Part shown: positions 58,335-64,000 of the stretch, piece after piece
Position numbering within the stretch: position 1 is the first letter of the stretch
How the letters are laid out: every line of letters begins with the position of its first letter
Origin: Rhipicephalus microplus
Lineage: Eukaryota; Arthropoda; Arachnida; Ixodida; Ixodidae
Assembly: GCF_043290135.1 (NCBI RefSeq)
Contig: NC_134700.1
Span: 79,233,000-79,296,999 of the forward strand
DNA length: 64,000 bases
Direction of reading: 5' to 3'
The notes under the pieces: generated by a model
Told to the model about the DNA's origin: nothing
The model's database searches: none
Seen by the model: the letters and a program-made list of their open reading frames with translations, nothing else
Made by a program: the position numbers and the translations under genes

Positions 58335-59784
58335 GACGCCCAACAACAAGCACCAATAAAGATTATGTTGGAAAGCGGCCCGGTTCCTCCGGTTCTGACC
58401 ACTAGAGTGCTGGGTATGCTCATTCAACATAACACGCAAAATACCATGGCCCTCACAAAATTGCAGAACACCGCCAAACAAATTGGTGGACTGCTCAGGA
58501 GAGTGGCCAACAGACATAGAGACATGAAGGAGATGGACTTGTGTAGGCTCATTCAGGCCTTCCTAATCAGCCGCATAGTCTACTCTTTCCCGTATTATCA
58601 TCTCAGGAAATTAGACAAAGATAAAATTGAAGCTATAATTCAACAGGCGTATAAATGGGCCCTAGGTTTGCCTGTTTATACCAGCACCGAGAAGCTCCTC
58701 CAACTTGGAATGCATAACACTCTAGCGGAGCTGATCAAAGCACAGAAAACAGCACAAATAACACGGCTTTTAGACACGATTACGGGACTACATATCCTGC
58801 ATAAACTGAAAATTCGGCCCATACACACCACGGGAGGCAGAGCACCACTACCTCCCGCGATCAGACATTACCTGCAGGTCAAACCAATACCCAAAAACAC
58901 CCTGGCAGGCAGACACGACGCTAGGAGAAAAGCCAGAGCAGATAGGCTAAGTGAAAAGCACAAGCAAGACCAAACCGCGGTCTTCGTCGATGCCGCCAAC
59001 CAGGGACACAACACATACACCCTGAGTGCCGTGGACGGAGAACTTAAAATCGTAAATGTGGCTTCCACTAGAGCCGCATCAATCAAAGAGGCCGAAGAAA
59101 TGGCCATAGCACTAGCCATTATGCATCCAACCACCCACACTGTCCTTAGCGACTCTAAGAGCGCTATTCTCAGCTTTGTAAGGGGAAGTGTGGGACTAAA
59201 TACAGCCAAGGTCTTGAGAAACTTTAATCAGAATGATAGAATCAAAATCAACCTGGTCTGGGTCCCCGCTCACTCGGGAAACCCCGGTAACGAGGAAGCG
59301 CATAAAGTGGCCCGAGGGTTAGGAAACCGGGTCGCGCTTTCATTGGAACCGGGCTCCCCGATAGGAGAGGCAGTGACCTCCTATAACGAACTTACAAATA
59401 TGTATAAAGATTACAGGAGATTATATCCTATACCGCACAGCAACCTCACTAGCGCGCAGGCCACTATCCTCCACCGAATTCAAACAAACAGCCTAACCAC
59501 TCCTCACCGCTTAGCAATATTCACAGGTGGAGAGGTTGACTCAACTGCAAAAATTGCGACAAAAATGCCATAGCAAACCAAAGTCACATCTTCTGGGAAT
59601 GCGAAAGCCTTCCCCCACCAAGAGAGCTTCTGCCAGTTCCCTCCGAAATGACATGGGAGACCTTAATACGGTCCCCCGACGAAAAACTGCAGAAAGCAGT
59701 CATTGCATGGGCACAAGAGGTCACCGCAGAGAAGCGGCCATCTCGAAACCCATGAAATCTCTTTTAATAAAGTTGTATCTTCCT
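58335..59784 (+). mobile_element. 5'-truncated LINE 3' part with RNase H
   Basis: Only the last 1.45 kb of a LINE is present: the end of ORF2 and a short 3' UTR with AATAAA at about 59766. GC-rich DNA on both sides and satellite units beyond suggest insertion into a satellite-linked region. GACGTCAGGCAC (58323-58334) and TGACGTCCAGGCCC (59784-59797) are similar and might be a decayed target duplication. Confidence 0.75.
58365..59755 (+). pseudogene. LINE ORF2 C-terminal part: post-RT region, RNase H, zinc motif
   Basis: An open frame of 402 residues from 58365 to 59573 covers the region after the RT palm and a complete RNase H domain, which would remove RNA from the RNA-DNA hybrid. Catalytic positions are visible: VFVDAANQG (Asp), IKEAEEMAIALAI (Glu), LSDSKSAIL (Asp) and VWVPAHSGNPGNEEAHKVARG (His; the usual final Asp is replaced by His in EEAHK). 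A frame change near 59540 moves into the zinc motif CKNCDKNAIANQSHIFWEC, and that frame ends at the TGA at 59753-59755. It belongs to a LINE group with RNase H but is a different family from the element at 10983-18899. Confidence 0.85.
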
Positions 59785-60064
59785 GACGTCCAGGCCCGGC
59801 GGCAACTGGCACGAAATGCGACATGCTGCATTTCACGCCAACGACGTTACCTAGACATCACCACGTCTGCTTAGCTTCGTCACGGAAAGATGCCGGGCGT
59901 GCTCAAAAGCACATGCGTCAAAGCAACGCAGCATGGCGTGCACCTGGGCAGATCGCCAGGCAGATCAGTGCCCGGCGTTGCATCGCCGGCATGACGCGAC
60001 GAAAAGAACGCCGGCGCGCACGCGCACCTGGTCACGTCAAAGTGTCTTGGCGCCTTGAGTGTGG
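59785..60064. other. GC-rich spacer between LINE and satellite
   Basis: GC-rich non-coding sequence with CGCCGG and GGCGTGC words, similar in composition to 58232-58334. Probably part of the same higher-order repeat that carries the satellite units. Confidence 0.4.
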
Positions 60065-60660
60065 CACATAGTCATGTTCTTAAATGACACGCATCTCATG
60101 ATTATTATGTTTGCACCAGCCACATACCTTCGCCATCCACTCACATCCCGTAATACCAAACTTAGTGTATGTGAAGCTAGCGAAACGATCGCGGGTGCAT
60201 CATGAGTGTGGCATGTAGTCATCTTGTTACATGGCACGCGTCTTATGATTATCATGTTTGCACCAGTCACATGCTTTCTTCATCCATTCATGTCCTGTAA
60301 CACCAAATTTTTTATATGCGAAGCTGGCGAAATGAAAGCGAGCGTTCCATGAACGTGGCGCGTAGTCGTGACGCATGACTTACATGACATGTATGTCATG
60401 ATTTTCATGTTAGGGTCATTCACTTGTGTTCGCCATGCAGTCATGTCATACCATGCCAATCTTGCAACATGCCATGCGAACGAAACCACCACAAAGGCAG
60501 CAAGACCATGGAATGTAAATCATAACATTCATGACATACATGCAATGATAGTCATGTTATGCCTAGCCACTTATGCTCGTCATGCAGTCATGTTATGCCA
60601 TACCAAATTTGGTATTGATACCATTAACGAAACGGCCAAGACAGGTAGAAGTCGTAGGTG
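60065..60660. repeat. Satellite of roughly 145-bp units, right block
   Basis: About four units (starting near 60068, 60212, 60363 and 60517) with TAGTCATG, ATGACACGCATCTCATGATT or variants, TAATACCAAA and GCGAAACG landmarks. Divergence rises towards the right end, where the array meets the GATA run. Confidence 0.8.
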
Positions 60661-60760
<100 letters not shown>

Positions 60761-62565
60761 CGCTCAAAGTCGCCAAAGCTCGCTAAGAAATGCTTCACAT
60801 TTAATACAAACAACGTTGTTCCTGGCTAAAAGGTTGCTTAAGATATCAATTTCGGGAGCTTGTAACACTTGTCACAAACGTTGTGAACTACAGTGCGATA
60901 TCACATTACAAGTGTATACAGCATTTTCTCCCAACAAGGACGCTCTCGGGCCTGCCCAATAGGCATGCACTCTCGGATAGCGTCATGCGCAGGGCGGACG
61001 GTGACCCTTTGAAGATCATTACCAAGTGCCCGCACTGTACTATTTCTTCATTGGAGGACTTCTTTCGGGGGGATTTCCGACCTGTTTCATTCATCATAGA
61101 TGGATTGTAAAGCTCCAGCAAGAGACTGGCTTAGCTGTCCAGAGGAAAGCGTAACAATGTTCCTCTTTTTTTAACTTTATGTAGCTGCGCGTGAAGTTCC
61201 TCTAGCGCGTGGAGATGTCACGTAACACGTCAATGCGAATTGCAATGCGCTTGCCCGCAATATGGAAGTCACAAATTAGGAAGGCACTGCGGAGATTCCA
61301 AAGGCACGTCATTGACTGTTCGACCCCGATAGCGGATATTTCGCGTGCAATCATGTGTTGCGTGCAATCGATAGAAAGAATATGCTGTAGATAAGACGGA
61401 TGACTTCATGGTTACGCTCCCTTACATATGGAAACTATAGATGAACGCGAAGGAACGAGATGGCAATCAACATATCCTCAATAATTCCTAACCATCAGTG
61501 ACTAATATTTTCTAATTTTTGGTGACACCATCTCAATGTTTTCTAGTAGTGAGTGCAGGCTAGTGTCAGCTGTACTCGGCGGCAACTTTTCTTGGCAGTG
61601 AAAGGATAGCTAGGGAGGCGGAGTTTCTGCACATGTATAACCCCGCGAAGCAGTCTGATTTGGCGCGCGTCTCGTAACGCTGTGAAAAATGTCGGGGGCG
61701 CACCATCAGCGTTTCATTTAGACGCAGACGCCGCTTAGCGTTTGAACTGCACGTAAAGAGGCGGAACTTCCTCACGCGTTCAAAAATGCGAAGTCACAAC
61801 AGATAAATTAAAAGAAATACGAATACCTTACGGTGTGAACTGTGTCCTGTTTGAAATATAGCTGCGTTACTTATACTGCCCCGTCTCAAAGTATTTGACA
61901 TTCACCGTTAGGAGCACGCAGAAAATAGACGCGTGCTCGCGTCCCTCTGGATGCCGGCCACAATCCGCCGACAGATGCAAGGCGCGAGACGCGCGCGTCG
62001 CGTTCCCTTTTCAGTGAGGCCGTCTCAATATTGCTTTTTTATTCATTAGGCTATGTACTCTGGCGCTGCAGTCAGACTCAAAAACTCGACTGAACGGTGC
62101 GTATATCCTGTGTCTTGTGTTCGGCAGTTTTTGTAAGCACGTGTTTCAGGTAACATTCTCTGTTTTCCTTTTTAGGAGAACATCATTTGTCTAGTGCGAA
62201 ACCTCAAATCTCTAAAACTACCTCGATAAGCACATATCCACTTTCAAAGAAATAACTGCAGAGATCACAGTGCATAAATCGATTTCGCGTTTCTCTAACC
62301 AGCGGCTGACGTCAGAAAGGGCAAAACTGTGAAGAGAGAGTGAATAAGTGGTTTCAAAGAGCAGTGAATCAAAGAGAAAAGAAGTTCCAAAGTTGGGAGT
62401 GCGATGATGCTTGGAAAAACAAAAGCGGTTATTTTATATGGTAATTTCCCGTCAGTCGCAGGTCCACGCGAAAGAACAGAAATACTACGGGCCTGGCTTA
62501 ATTTCCAGAACCCAAGTAGGTTTCATGCAAATGCAATAGCAAGAAGGGGTCTTCTGACTACCACC
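60761..62565. other. Non-coding stretch, nothing recognised
   Basis: A mix of AT-rich DNA with a GC-rich patch at about 61910-62020. No gene or transposon domain was recognised. Confidence 0.5.
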
Positions 62566-62829
62566 TGTAGTTTTTCATTGCTTAATATTGCTGCGACAGG
62601 TTTGCCAAGCTCAAGTAGGCCGCCAGAGTCATCGTGGCACCAGCACCAGCAAGACCCGGCTGGCATGCGCCACGCGTTCGTGCTCTCCGGTAACGAGGAA
62701 GAGAAATATAGTTGAATCTGTGCCACTCGGCTACTCGGACTTGACGACCATAGTCTTTAGAATCGTGGGCACAAGTTCGCCCTAATAAATACGCTTGTTT
62801 TTTAACTTGTCTGCCTCAGCATCGCTACA
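62566..62829 (+). repeat. Candidate 5' LTR of a Ty3/gypsy element
   Basis: Begins TGTAG and ends CTACA, a 5-bp inverted terminal repeat of the LTR type. It has AATAAA at about 62785 and lies directly before gag. Length 264 bp. There is no second LTR in the window to confirm it, and the start could lie further left. Confidence 0.4.
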
Positions 62830-62850
62830 TTTCTCGTGGAGGAGCTGGGT

Positions 62851-64000
62851 ATGAATCGAAGCCCCGCGAGCTCAAGACAGCGTAGCGCCGACGACCAGCG
62901 TATCAACCCCGCGGAAGTGACTCCTGTACACCAGAGCGCAAGTCGGCGTCTTCGAGGTGACTCACCTGAGTTCGGTCCTCTTCACTTCACACCAAGGGGA
63001 GTTCAAACGATGGATGCCACCACTATGACTAGCCAGGTAACACCGGCACAAGTGTTCATTAGCCAACCGCACCAGCCGCCAGTATTCCACGGCGACTTGT
63101 ACGAGGATGTTGAAGATTGGTTGGACGTGTTCGAGAGAGTGGCGAGCTTGAATGGATGGGACCAAAGAGAGAAGCTCCGTCGCGTATACTTCGCCCTGGA
63201 AGACTTCGCAAAGACATGGTTTGAGAATCATAAAACCTCGTTGTCTACCTGGGAGGTATTTCGACGACAAGCGGTGGCTACGTTCGCGAACATAGACCGG
63301 AAAGAAAAGGCGGAGGCTGCTCTTCAATCGAGGCACCAGCTCACGAACGAGAGTGCTGATATGTACATTGAGGACATGGTCCGTCTGTTCAAGCGTGCGG
63401 ATTACAACATGGCTGAGGATAAGAAGGTGCGCCATCTAATGCGCGTAGTGAAGCAAGAGCTTTTCGCCGTTCTCGTCCGCAACTCTCCAAGCACAGTTGC
63501 TGAGTTTTACTGGGAAGCGACAGCCATCGAAAAAACACTGGAACAGTGGGCTCGGCAGTACAACCGGAATCTTAACTGCGCATCTGCACAGGTAGTCTCC
63601 GGAGGCGTGCGAAACGACGTTGAAGTCCTGCGAGAGCTCATTAGATCAGTTATTAGAGAATAACTGAGCAGACAGCAAATGCTCCAGACTCCAACTGCAC
63701 TATCTGTTACGGACGTTGTTCGTGATGAACTGAGGCAGGTGATACGAGAGCCAGAGCATGAGCTGCAGCCGGTTCGACCTATCCGAACATACTCTGAGGT
63801 TGTCAGACAACCCACGGTACACAGCAATGCAGCAGTTGCGATAGTGACGACTCTTCTCCCACCTGCGGCACGCAGCGCACCCCGTCCACGCGAACCGACA
63901 GCTACCTATCTGCCCCCAGGAGCACGTAGCACACATCACTATGTGGAGCGTAGGCCCAGGGAAAGTGACGTCTGGCGTGATCACGAGCGCAGACCTTTGT
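62851..64000 (+). pseudogene. Ty3/gypsy gag, partial, one stop
   Basis: The first ATG is at 62851 (a GTG-initiated extension from 62836 is less likely). The capsid-like region is recognisable: PPVFHGDLYEDVEDWLDVFE, AKTWFENHKTSLSTW, YIEDMVRLFKRADYNM and KVRHLMRVVKQELFAVLV, as in retrotransposon gag proteins. An in-frame TAA at 63661-63663 breaks the frame. The same frame then stays open to the window edge (DELRQVIREPEHELQ, then ERRPRESDVWRDHERRPLC), where the zinc knuckle would be expected to begin. Gag would form particles packaging element RNA. Protease and pol lie outside the window. Confidence 0.88.

Noticed and set aside
62404..62715. 103-residue plus-strand frame upstream of gag
   Set aside because: No domain recognised, and it overlaps the candidate LTR.

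Overview
This window looks like repeat-rich intergenic DNA from a hard tick (Ixodidae, probably a metastriate such as Rhipicephalus, Dermacentor or Hyalomma). The main basis is a tRNA-derived SINE seen in about six copies. Its head (A-box-like and B-box-like motifs) and its tail (a GTTAAACCCCACAT-type 3' end) match what I remember of the tick SINE Ruka. The LINE families also resemble ones I know from tick genomes. No convincing host protein-coding gene, rRNA or canonical tRNA gene was found. Everything with recognisable coding capacity is a retroelement or a multicopy repeat gene, and most copies are broken.

Layout. 0.3-1.8 kb: decayed LINE interrupted by a 147-bp fold-back element flanked by a near-perfect 12-bp target duplication. 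2.1-3.2 kb: a second fold-back repeat, a minus-strand Lys/Arg/Ala-rich repeat gene broken in a 54-bp minisatellite, and a 63-bp near-perfect palindrome. 3.2-10.9 kb: non-coding, with a degenerate iterated motif (4.9-5.3 kb), another fold-back element (6.55-6.67 kb) and a SINE (9.2-9.4 kb). 11-18.9 kb: a nested retroelement complex. A plus-strand LINE with an RNase H tail carries a minus-strand CR1/jockey-like LINE in its 5' region, and a minus-strand Ty3/gypsy fragment replaces its reverse transcriptase region. 18.9-40 kb: mostly unrecognised non-coding DNA with four SINE copies or fragments, microsatellites and small hairpins.

40-43 kb: the best-preserved element, an RTE-clade LINE with matching target-site duplications at both ends. 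Its 5' part (first part of the endonuclease) is inverted relative to the rest, the signature of twin priming. 47.5-52.6 kb: a Tx1/L1-like LINE with ORF1 (zinc knuckles) and ORF2 (endonuclease, RT, C-terminal zinc motif), disabled by several stops and frameshifts. 53.5-54.5 kb: a composite repeat with a minisatellite, a 235-bp tandem duplication and an inverted end. 58-60.8 kb: a roughly 145-bp satellite split by a truncated LINE 3' end with RNase H, ending in 25 GATA units. 62.6-64 kb: start of a plus-strand Ty3/gypsy element (possible LTR, then gag) that runs off the window.

The window is therefore mainly a record of transposition, nesting and repair. The strongest observations are the twin-primed RTE insertion, a deletion junction filled by an 18-bp templated copy inside the nested complex, and small families of uncatalogued fold-back or palindromic repeats. 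Family names rest on protein motifs read by eye; no database search was possible.
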